Assembly: GCF_048263965.1 (NCBI RefSeq)
Contig: NZ_JBLXDO010000020.1
Span: forward strand, 12,630 to 76,629
Direction of reading: 5' to 3'
Length of the DNA stretch: 64,000 nucleotides
DNA from: Ferrimonas sp048263965
Lineage (GTDB): Bacteria > Pseudomonadota > Gammaproteobacteria > Enterobacterales > Shewanellaceae
Positions 9,567 to 16,055 of this stretch are shown one piece after another. Every line of letters starts with the position of its first letter. Positions within the stretch are counted from its first letter, which is position 1. Both the position numbers and the translations under genes were made by a program. The notes below the pieces were generated by a model. That model ran no database searches. It saw only the letters and a program-made list of their open reading frames with translations, and was not told the DNA's origin.

Positions 9567-10313
9567 ATGAGCAAACGAATTCTGTTGTTGGGCGTCTACG
9601 GCATGGAGATGGTGGAGTGTGGTGGCGCCCTGGCTATCAACGCCCGTCAGGGCGGCTTCTCCTTTGCCTCCATCATGCTGGCCAGCGACACCATGCAGAG
9701 CGAGGTGCGTCAGGCCGCCGCGGAGTTGGGGGTGGAGAAGGTCTACTTCAATGGCTTCGAGCGCGGCGGGGTGGATCTGCGCCGCGACTACAAGCTGGCC
9801 CTGTGCCGGGTAATTCGTGAAACCAGGCCGGACATCATCATTACTCAGGATCCGGAGCACAGCTTCGAGGATCTGGACCCGGACCGGCGGCCGGCGATGC
9901 TGCTGATCATGGAGGCGATCGCCCTGGCCGGGCGCGACTTTGGCCTGGAGGCGATGCCGGAACTGGCGCCGCATCCGGTGGCGACGCTCTATTACATGTC
10001 TCCCTCCAGGCCCAACTGCAGCCTGTCTCTGGCCGAGGTGTGGCCACAAAAGGAGAAGGCCATGGATTGTCTGGCGGCCCAGATGACCTTCTCCGGCCGT
10101 CACTTTGGCGAGCGTCTGAGTCCCGCCGAGCGACAGGCGCTCTATCCCGGCTTTGATCAGCTGGCGTCGGATCAGGCCAAGGGACGGGAGGTGCAGCGGG
10201 CCATGGACAAGGCGCTCTATCTGCACACCGGCCTGGTCAGTCACAGCCGTTTTGCCCTGGCAGAGCCCTATCGGCGTCAGGGGTTGTTTGAGATGACCGA
10301 ACTTCTGGCGTAA
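9567..10313 (+). CDS. PIG-L/LmbE-fold protein lacking canonical metal ligands
   Basis: A 248-residue protein with the overall pattern of PIG-L (LmbE) deacetylases: a glycine-rich N-terminal strand and loop, AAAELGVEKVYFNGFERGGVD, RVIRETRPDIIITQDP and a later DPDRRPAM segment. In active family members the first loop reads AHPDDE and a later loop HPDH, and these supply the zinc ligands. Here the aligned stretches read GVYGME and DPDRR, so His, Asp and His ligands all seem lost. A hydrolytic deacetylase role is therefore doubtful; ligand binding or a changed reaction is possible. It is the last gene of the uptake operon (10 bases after the receptor) and is followed by a strong terminator. Confidence 0.78.
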   Translation: MSKRILLLGVYGMEMVECGGALAINARQGGFSFASIMLASDTMQSEVRQAAAELGVEKVYFNGFERGGVDLRRDYKLALCRVIRETRPDIIITQDPEHSFEDLDPDRRPAMLLIMEAIALAGRDFGLEAMPELAPHPVATLYYMSPSRPNCSLSLAEVWPQKEKAMDCLAAQMTFSGRHFGERLSPAERQALYPGFDQLASDQAKGREVQRAMDKALYLHTGLVSHSRFALAEPYRRQGLFEMTELLA

Positions 10314-10329
10314 CTCCCAAGAGAAATCG

Positions 10330-10355
10330 GCCCCGCATTGTGCGGGGCTTTTTTT
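10330..10355 (+). terminator. Rho-independent terminator of the uptake operon
   Basis: An 8-bp perfect stem (GCCCCGCA and TGCGGGGC, loop TTG) is followed by seven T residues. It ends the binding protein to PIG-L operon. Confidence 0.88.
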
Positions 10356-10370
10356 GCCGGCAAAAAAAGA

Positions 10371-10394
10371 GGTTCATCGCGCATTACCGGGAAA
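10371..10394 (+). repeat. ISL3 left terminal inverted repeat
   Basis: About 24 bases starting GGTTCATCGCGCATTACC. It matches the reverse complement of 11648-11671 with four mismatches. The 8 bases just outside (10363-10370) are the left copy of the target duplication. Confidence 0.85.
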
Positions 10395-11576
10395 AGCGGC
10401 TCGTATCTTCAGGAAGAAGTAGTCGCTGTCCCGGTATCCGTAGGCCATGCGCTTGATGACCTTTATCTTGTTGTTCATTCCCTCGAGCTTGCAGGTGTGC
10501 AGCCGGTAGGTAGCCGAAGCGAGAATGCCTTTGAGGTAGGGTTTGAGCTTCCTAGCGAAGCGGATAAGCGGTTCGATGCCGCTCTCGGTGACCTGTTGCC
10601 ACCATAACCGCCACTGGCTCAGCGCTGCATCGGGACAGTCGGCATACCACAGCTCCTTCAACTGCTCCCGCATTAGATACACCACCATCAGCGACCGGTT
10701 CTCGGCCAGCAGTTCCTCCAGATAGGCATGCTGCTTGTCGGTCATGTTCTCCCGGTTCTTCAGCAGCACCCAGCGACCTCGTTTCACCCTTCGTCTCGCC
10801 GGTTTGTCCTGCCTCAGTTCATTGGCTCGGTCCACTCGCACCCGGTCCACCACTTCCCGGCCATATTTGGCCACCACATGGAAAAGGTCATAGACCACTG
10901 CGGCATTGGGGCAATGCATCGCCACCTCCAGGTCGAAGGCGGTATTCATGTCCATGGCTACCGCTTCGATGTGCTGGCAGTGCTCTCCCAGCTTCAAGAA
11001 GAACGGTCTGATGGCTTCTCGACTTCGGCCTTCACCAACCCACAGCACCTGGTGGGTGTCGGCATCGGCGATGACCGTGGCGTAGCGGTGGCCTTTGAAC
11101 AGGGCAAACTCGTCCATGACAAGACGTCGCACCGTACTCCAGTCCGGCTCAATGACCTCTCGAGCCAGGCGCCGCCTATCCAGTCGTTTGAGGGTGTGCC
11201 AGTGCAAACCGGTCATCTCATTAACGTGNNNNNNNNNNTTGATAGGCATCAGTTTTAGCAGTCGCTCGACGTACCGGATTAGTCGATTGGTCTGGCGAGC
11301 ATGAGGCTCCAGCCAGGAGAGACTCTCAGTGACCACGCCACAATTAGGACAGCGGAGTCGGCGCAGTGGTACAGACAGCAAAGTCTGGAAACCGAAAGCC
11401 TCACGCTCCTGAATCGTGCGGGGAGTGACATCGTGAATCTGACTGACAACTTGGCCACAGCGACATCGACCAGGGCTCGTGGGGGTTAAATGGATAGTAA
11501 GGGTATCGTGGTGGAGCTCGGTGTGGGTGGGGGAAAACCCTTCCCACGGTGAGATAGGCAAGGTAAGCTTCGGCAT
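10374..11576 (-). CDS. ISL3-family transposase (interrupted by assembly Ns)
   Basis: Transposase of about 400 residues, normal for ISL3. The N-terminal part has a CxC zinc-finger-like region (PGRCRCGQ and RLRCPNCGVV). A helix-turn-helix region follows (NEMTGLHWHTLKRLDRRRL). The DDE domain contains VMDEFALFKGHRYATVIAD, AVAMDMNTAFDLEVAMHCPNA with VYDLFHVVAKYGREVV, and a C-terminal LEGMNNKIKVIKRMAYGYRD. Ten Ns at 11229-11238 fall in the helix-turn-helix region, so four residues cannot be read, but the frame is open on both sides. Apart from this gap the gene looks intact and the element may be active. Confidence 0.9.
   Translation of the reverse strand: MPKLTLPISPWEGFSPTHTELHHDTLTIHLTPTSPGRCRCGQVVSQIHDVTPRTIQEREAFGFQTLLSVPLRRLRCPNCGVVTESLSWLEPHARQTNRLIRYVERLLKLMPIXXXXHVNEMTGLHWHTLKRLDRRRLAREVIEPDWSTVRRLVMDEFALFKGHRYATVIADADTHQVLWVGEGRSREAIRPFFLKLGEHCQHIEAVAMDMNTAFDLEVAMHCPNAAVVYDLFHVVAKYGREVVDRVRVDRANELRQDKPARRRVKRGRWVLLKNRENMTDKQHAYLEELLAENRSLMVVYLMREQLKELWYADCPDAALSQWRLWWQQVTESGIEPLIRFARKLKPYLKGILASATYRLHTCKLEGMNNKIKVIKRMAYGYRDSDYFFLKIRAAFPGNAR
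11229..11238. other. Run of ten Ns (assembly gap)
   Basis: Ten undetermined bases within the transposase gene. On the minus strand the flanks read ...LKLMPI(K/N) and HVNEMTG. In ISL3 transposases these two parts normally sit almost directly together, so the true missing length may be only a base or so and the Ns a fixed-length placeholder for a contig join at a repeated element. Confidence 0.9.
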
Positions 11577-11647
11577 TGAGAACGGCTGGTGGTTATGGTG
11601 TTTGTTTGGCGACTACACAATAACCTTTCCAGCCGTTTTCGTATCTA

Positions 11648-11671
11648 GTTCCCGCTAATGTGCGAAGAACC
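11648..11671 (-). repeat. ISL3 right terminal inverted repeat
   Basis: Read on the minus strand it begins GGTTCTTCGCACATTAGC, pairing with the left repeat at 10371-10394. The adjoining eight bases 11672-11679 (AAAAAAGA) are the right copy of the target duplication. Confidence 0.85.
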
Positions 11672-11701
11672 AAAAAAGAGCCCTGCTGAAAAGCAGGGCT
11701 C
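11672..11701 (-). terminator. Rho-independent terminator of the ttrBA-like operon
   Basis: A perfect 10-bp stem (GAGCCCTGCT and AGCAGGGCTC, loop GAAA) at 11678-11701, followed on the minus strand by six T residues (11672-11677). The insertion sequence lies immediately beyond; because its target duplication copied the run, the terminator has kept its U-tract. Confidence 0.85.
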
Positions 11702-11726
11702 TTGCGCTAGCAAAAACGGGTCAGGC

Positions 11727-14700
11727 TTACGCCTTTTCCACTCTTACTGGAATGCCTTGACGGCAGTTGGTGCCGGCGTAGTAGTCATTGAGCATGGAGA
11801 CCTTGCCGGGACGGGTCGGATCGGCGGGGATCATCTGATTCACCGCAGTACCGCCGCCACGGCGGGCGATGCCTTCGATGACCTTGCCGTCGATTATGCG
11901 GGTGTCTGCACCATAGGCTTTCTTGTGACCGAAGCAGTGGGACACACACACGGAGCCTTTGGCCACGCCGGAGTCCGCCTGCAGCACGCCTTCGGCTGGG
12001 GTGCCGTTGCCGGAGACCACCCGAACCTTGTCACCATCGGTCAGCCCCATCTCGGCGGCGGTGTCGATGTTCATGTAGACGAAGTTCTGCGGTGTTACCT
12101 CGGCGCAGCGATCAAACGCGGCGGAGTAGTTGGAGCGCAGGGTCGGCTTGTAGTTGGAGAACAGCAGCGGGAACTCCTTCTCAGGCCAGTGCTGCTCCCA
12201 GGTGTCGCCGTTCCAGAAGCGTTTGGCTTCGTAGGAGGGCACGCCAGGATAACGCTCGCCAGAGTGGCAGTGGCGCAGCTGAGCCATGTCGGCGTTGTAG
12301 ATCTGCAGGAACTTGCCGCCGCCGCCATTGATGAAGTCGCCGTCGTATCGCTCGGCCTCCTCATAGTAGCCACCGCGGGAGAGCAGGGCTTCCACCTTGG
12401 CCACTTCCTCGCCGGTCAGGCGGGGACGCAGAGGCGCCATGGAGTACTCCAGGGCCGCCCACTCACGGTCCTCATCGGATACCTCAGGCAGCTTGCTGCA
12501 CTGGCCGGCGATGTTGGCCAGGTAGCGCGAATGCCAGTCTTCGAAGGTCAGCAGGTCCACCTTGCGACCGTCGGCGGCGGGGATGGCCCCCTTACCGAAG
12601 CCGGGCAAGTCCATGGCCATGGCCATATCGATCATGAACTGCTCCATGCAGATATGCTGGCCCTTGGCGTTCTTGGGGGTACGCGGGGTCACCAGAGGCG
12701 CACCGGCGACCACACCCAGCTTGAACGCACCCCACATGCGGTCGGCGGCGTACTCTTCGTACATCACGCGATCCGGGATGAAGTAGTCGGCGTAGCGGTT
12801 GGTTTCGTTCATGTAGCAGTCGATGGCGACAAACAGCGGCAGTTTGTCGGTGTCCACCAGTGCCTTCTCCACATCGTTGCTGATGGAGGCGGCGCTGTAC
12901 AGGGCGTTGCTGCGCCAGTTGAACAGGGCCTTGGCGGTGTAGGGGTTGGCGTTGGTGTGGGCGGTCAGTGCCTCGGCGGCGTTGAAAGAGGCATAGCCTG
13001 CCACCAGGTTGTGCCACATGTCGCTGGCGGGGTAGGGGTTTTCACCCTTGGCCACCTTCTGCTTGTACTCGGTGGAGTCCTCATAGGCACCGGAGCGGCA
13101 GATGTTGATGTCTGCGCTGACATCCAGCTCACCATCGAAACCGCCCAGGTTGTAGTTGCCTTCGAAGCCCCAGTAGGCGCCGTTGGCATACAGGGTTCCG
13201 CCCTTGGCGTCGTGGGAGCCGATCAGGGTGTTCATGGTGGACACCAGCCAGCCGACCATGATGGCGTCGCCACTGTTGGCACCGGAGTTGGTGACCACGG
13301 TGGCTTTGCGGCCATGGTGAGTCAGGTCCCTGGCGGCCTGCTTGATCTGGGACTGCTGGATACCGCAGTCGGCAGACAGCGAGGCCAGAGGCGCCTGGTT
13401 GGCCTGGGCCTTGAGCAGGGCCAGGGAGGAGGTGAGCTGAACCTGATTGCCGTTGACGTCGGTGAACAGGCCGTCGACGAACAGATCGGCTTTCTTCGCC
13501 AGGTTGGCGGAAACCAGTTTGCCGTTCTCAACCACCATGGCTTCGTCGCCGCCCACGCCGAAGTCGGAGGCTTTGGCGAACAGGGTGTGGTCCTTGTGCT
13601 TGGCGTCGGTGACCACCAGGTGGCTGGCGTTGCTGTGGTTCACTTCACCGGCAGCCTTGGCGGCGTCGGCGTTGGGAATCGCCAGGAACTCGGCGTTAAA
13701 CCAGTTCTCGGCGAACATCACCTGCATCAGCGCCATCATAAAGGCGGCGTCGCGGCCGGGGCGAATGGGCAGCCACTGGGCACGGGTGTCGTTGGCCACC
13801 TCGGTGCGCAGCAGGGGATCGACGCTGGTGTACTTGAGGTTACGCTCGACACGGGCGTCTGCCAGGTTGCGGCCCAGCAGGTTGAGACTGGCGCCGGAGG
13901 CGCTTGGGGCGGTACCCAGGAACATGGCGTATTCGACGTTATCCCAGTCGATGTCACCCAGTCCGGGCTCCAGGCCGGGAGCCAGGCCAATGCCATAGCC
14001 GATGCCGGTTGGCGCACCACAGTAGGCGTGCTTGGTCACCAGGTTCACGGTGCCGTAGGCCTGACGCATGAAGCGGGCGTAGAGGCTGCCACGCAGGGTA
14101 TCCTCTTCACCGAAGGTGGCCAGCAGGCGGTTGGCGGCGGAGCCGAACTCCGGATAGCCGGGCACTGCGGGCTTATCCAGCTGACGAATTGCCTTGAGGC
14201 CATCCACGTGGCCTTCACCGAACAGGTCGCCCCCTTCGAGGATCTCGGTCAGGGCCTGCTCATAGCTGATGCTTTTCCATTTGCCTTCGCCGCGCTTGCC
14301 CACACGCTTGAGCACCTGGGTGACACGGCGTGGATCGTCCACACAGCCAACGCCACTGGCGCCTTTACCACAGGTGGTGGCGCGGTTTTCCAGGCCGGTG
14401 TTGCCTGCCAGAGCGGCATAGCTGTCACGAACCGGCATGCTCAGGGGCAGGGGAGAGCCAGAGTTCATCTCGCAGTAGGGGTTACCGCCTACCTTGAGCA
14501 CCTTGTCGCTGGCTTCGTCGATGCGCACCCGCAGGCCACACATGTTGTTGCAGGTGAAGCAACGGGTGTACATGGTGCGGATGCCTGGGGTCTTGTGCAG
14601 CTTGCCGTTGGCACCCAACTGGGCTTCCGTAGGCAGGGGGTTACCAAAGCGGGTGTTGCTCTTGGCCACGTTCAATGGCGCTGGCTCGCCTCCCTTGGGG

Positions 14701-14777
14701 GTGGAGCTGCAGGCGGTGCCGGTGGCGGCCGCAGCGGTGACGATGCCGGCGCGGGTGATAAAGCTTCTTCTGTCCAT
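11727..14777 (-). CDS. ttrA: Tetrathionate reductase-type molybdopterin catalytic subunit
   Basis: Molybdopterin oxidoreductase of about 1016 residues, the length of TtrA. It starts with a Tat signal (DRRSFITRAGIVTAAAATG). The start at 14777 sits six bases after GGAG; the ATG two codons earlier abuts it. An N-terminal [4Fe-4S] motif CFTCNNMC with a later Cys (TTCGKG) is visible. KRVGKRGEGKW and EGGDLFGEGHVDGL closely resemble remembered Salmonella TtrA, and the likely molybdenum ligand is the Cys in HAYCG. It is probably periplasmic, reducing tetrathionate or a related sulfur or oxyanion acceptor. It is co-transcribed with the iron-sulfur partner upstream. No membrane TtrC gene is in the window, so electron entry is unclear. 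Relatives acting on selenate or arsenate cannot be excluded. Confidence 0.8.
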   Translation of the reverse strand: MDRRSFITRAGIVTAAAATGTACSSTPKGGEPAPLNVAKSNTRFGNPLPTEAQLGANGKLHKTPGIRTMYTRCFTCNNMCGLRVRIDEASDKVLKVGGNPYCEMNSGSPLPLSMPVRDSYAALAGNTGLENRATTCGKGASGVGCVDDPRRVTQVLKRVGKRGEGKWKSISYEQALTEILEGGDLFGEGHVDGLKAIRQLDKPAVPGYPEFGSAANRLLATFGEEDTLRGSLYARFMRQAYGTVNLVTKHAYCGAPTGIGYGIGLAPGLEPGLGDIDWDNVEYAMFLGTAPSASGASLNLLGRNLADARVERNLKYTSVDPLLRTEVANDTRAQWLPIRPGRDAAFMMALMQVMFAENWFNAEFLAIPNADAAKAAGEVNHSNASHLVVTDAKHKDHTLFAKASDFGVGGDEAMVVENGKLVSANLAKKADLFVDGLFTDVNGNQVQLTSSLALLKAQANQAPLASLSADCGIQQSQIKQAARDLTHHGRKATVVTNSGANSGDAIMVGWLVSTMNTLIGSHDAKGGTLYANGAYWGFEGNYNLGGFDGELDVSADINICRSGAYEDSTEYKQKVAKGENPYPASDMWHNLVAGYASFNAAEALTAHTNANPYTAKALFNWRSNALYSAASISNDVEKALVDTDKLPLFVAIDCYMNETNRYADYFIPDRVMYEEYAADRMWGAFKLGVVAGAPLVTPRTPKNAKGQHICMEQFMIDMAMAMDLPGFGKGAIPAADGRKVDLLTFEDWHSRYLANIAGQCSKLPEVSDEDREWAALEYSMAPLRPRLTGEEVAKVEALLSRGGYYEEAERYDGDFINGGGGKFLQIYNADMAQLRHCHSGERYPGVPSYEAKRFWNGDTWEQHWPEKEFPLLFSNYKPTLRSNYSAAFDRCAEVTPQNFVYMNIDTAAEMGLTDGDKVRVVSGNGTPAEGVLQADSGVAKGSVCVSHCFGHKKAYGADTRIIDGKVIEGIARRGGGTAVNQMIPADPTRPGKVSMLNDYYAGTNCRQGIPVRVEKA

Positions 14778-14786
14778 CGTCATCTC

Positions 14787-15482
14787 CTATCGTTGCCATT
14801 CCAGGTGGTTGAGTTTCAGGATCTTCTTGTCATCGCTGGGCTGTGGCAGGCCGATGTAGAGGATGCTGGGCAGGTTGCCGGACTCGGGCAGCATGCCGTA
14901 AACCTTGTTGTCGCGAACCAGCTTGGCTACTTCGCTGTTGGGATCGTTCAGATCGCCAAATACCCGGGCTTCGCCGATGCAGGTCTCCACACAGGCGGGC
15001 AGCAGGCCCTGTTCCAGACGGTGCACACAGAAGTTACATTTCTCGGGAGCGGTCTTGTATTTGGGATCCTTGCGGCGGGCGCCGTAGGGACAGGCTTTAA
15101 CACAGCGCTGACAGTGGATGCACTTGTCGTAGTCGATGACCACGATGCCATCTTCGGGGCGCTTGTAGGTGGCGTTCTTGGGACACACCTCGACGCAGGA
15201 GGGTTTCTCACAGTGGTTACACTGGTTGGGCACCGCCAGGGTGGCCACGCCGTCAGCGGTCTCCACAGAGGATTGGGTCACCCGGGTACGGGCTCGGCCT
15301 TCGGGTACCTGGTTTTCGATGGAGCAGGATACGCTGCAGGAGAGGCAACCGGTACAACGGCGAACGTCGAACACCATGGCCATGCGCTTACCCTGGGTCT
15401 GGGCCAGCAGGCTGGTGCTGGGGATCAGGGTCAGAGCCGCACTCCCTGCCGCCATCTTGAGTAATGAACGTCTGTCTAACAT
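14787..15482 (-). CDS. ttrB: Tetrathionate reductase-type iron-sulfur subunit
   Basis: Electron-transfer subunit of 231 residues from the ATG at 15482, which has AAAGGA seven bases upstream; an earlier in-frame start adds nine unlikely residues. A Tat-like signal (DRRSLLKMAAGSAAL) is followed by four cysteine clusters: CTGCLSCSVSC, CNHCEKPSCVEVC, CIHCQRCVKAC and CNFC...CVETC. This is the pattern of four [4Fe-4S] clusters in DmsB/TtrB-type proteins. Its stop lies nine bases before the catalytic subunit start, so the two are one operon and probably one exported complex. The usual third gene (a NrfD/TtrC-type quinol-oxidising membrane protein) is absent on both sides. Confidence 0.83.
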   Translation of the reverse strand: MLDRRSLLKMAAGSAALTLIPSTSLLAQTQGKRMAMVFDVRRCTGCLSCSVSCSIENQVPEGRARTRVTQSSVETADGVATLAVPNQCNHCEKPSCVEVCPKNATYKRPEDGIVVIDYDKCIHCQRCVKACPYGARRKDPKYKTAPEKCNFCVHRLEQGLLPACVETCIGEARVFGDLNDPNSEVAKLVRDNKVYGMLPESGNLPSILYIGLPQPSDDKKILKLNHLEWQR

Positions 15483-16055
15483 AAGAGGTCCTTTAATATG
15501 CCCGGCCAACTTGGCAAGGCGGAATAAAGAGAAACTGGGCAGGGAATAAAATAGTTGAAACGGAATTAAGAGGGGAGCATTAGCTATATTTTAAGCGTTG
15601 TATTGTAGGGGTGCTCCCATCTTTCCAATAGTGAAAATCGTGTCTTGCGGATAGTGCAATGTAATCTATTTCCGTTTGGTGTTAATGAAAGGTTGCCTTG
15701 CTCGGCCCCGGCTTATGCGGTTTTGCGCGTGTCTTGGCGGAAACCCCACCAGTTTGAGCACTTGACTTAAGGTGAGTTAATTTTCACAAGGGAGAAAATT
15801 TAACTTCTGAAACTCAATATATAGCTTGGCTGATATTATCCATAATAGAAAAAACTAAATCTGGATATAAATACCGTGACTGGACTCAATAAAATCTTTC
15901 TGCGAGACAAATATAAATTCTATTAATTTCGTCGTTTTCATCGGTTTGGTGTACGTAGTGAGACCGGGTGAGACACAGCACCTTAAATTCTGAAACACTT
16001 TTATAACAACTCCCGGGGGCGGTGCCAGTATACTTGAGCGAAAAATTTTCGGACC
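15483..16055. other. Divergent intergenic region of ttrBA-like and RND genes
   Basis: About 570 AT-rich bases with no credible gene. It must hold the leftward promoter for the ttrBA-like operon and the rightward promoter for the RND pump. No perfect Fnr or Crp palindrome was found by eye. The only notable structure is the inverted repeat at 15774-15807. Confidence 0.4.
15774..15807. promoter_or_regulatory. Imperfect inverted repeat, possible operator
   Basis: GAGTTAATTTTC and GAAAATTTAACTTC face each other across about eight bases; the arms match apart from one extra T. It lies in the divergent region, about 250 bases before the RND gene. Function unknown. Confidence 0.25.

Larger units (their letters stand above)
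10371..11671. mobile_element. Complete ISL3-family insertion sequence
   Basis: A 1301-base element bounded by imperfect inverted repeats of about 24 bases. The left end begins GGTTCATCGCGCATTACCGG and the right end, read on the other strand, GGTTCTTCGCACATTAGCGG. Both ends are flanked by the same eight bases AAAAAAGA (10363-10370 and 11672-11679), which is the 8-bp target duplication expected for ISL3 elements. It encodes one transposase on the minus strand, whose stop codon lies inside the left repeat. Intact ends and duplication suggest fairly recent insertion. The target is the A/T run belonging to the terminator of the neighbouring ttr-like operon. Confidence 0.9.

Noticed and set aside
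7643..9574. 643-codon antisense open frame over the second TonB receptor
   Set aside because: Shadow frame with no motif or ribosome site.
11658..15464. 1268-codon plus-strand open frame opposite the ttr-like genes
   Set aside because: Shadow frame: low-complexity Gly/Val/His-rich translation, while both minus-strand genes have clear cysteine motifs, Tat signals and ribosome sites.
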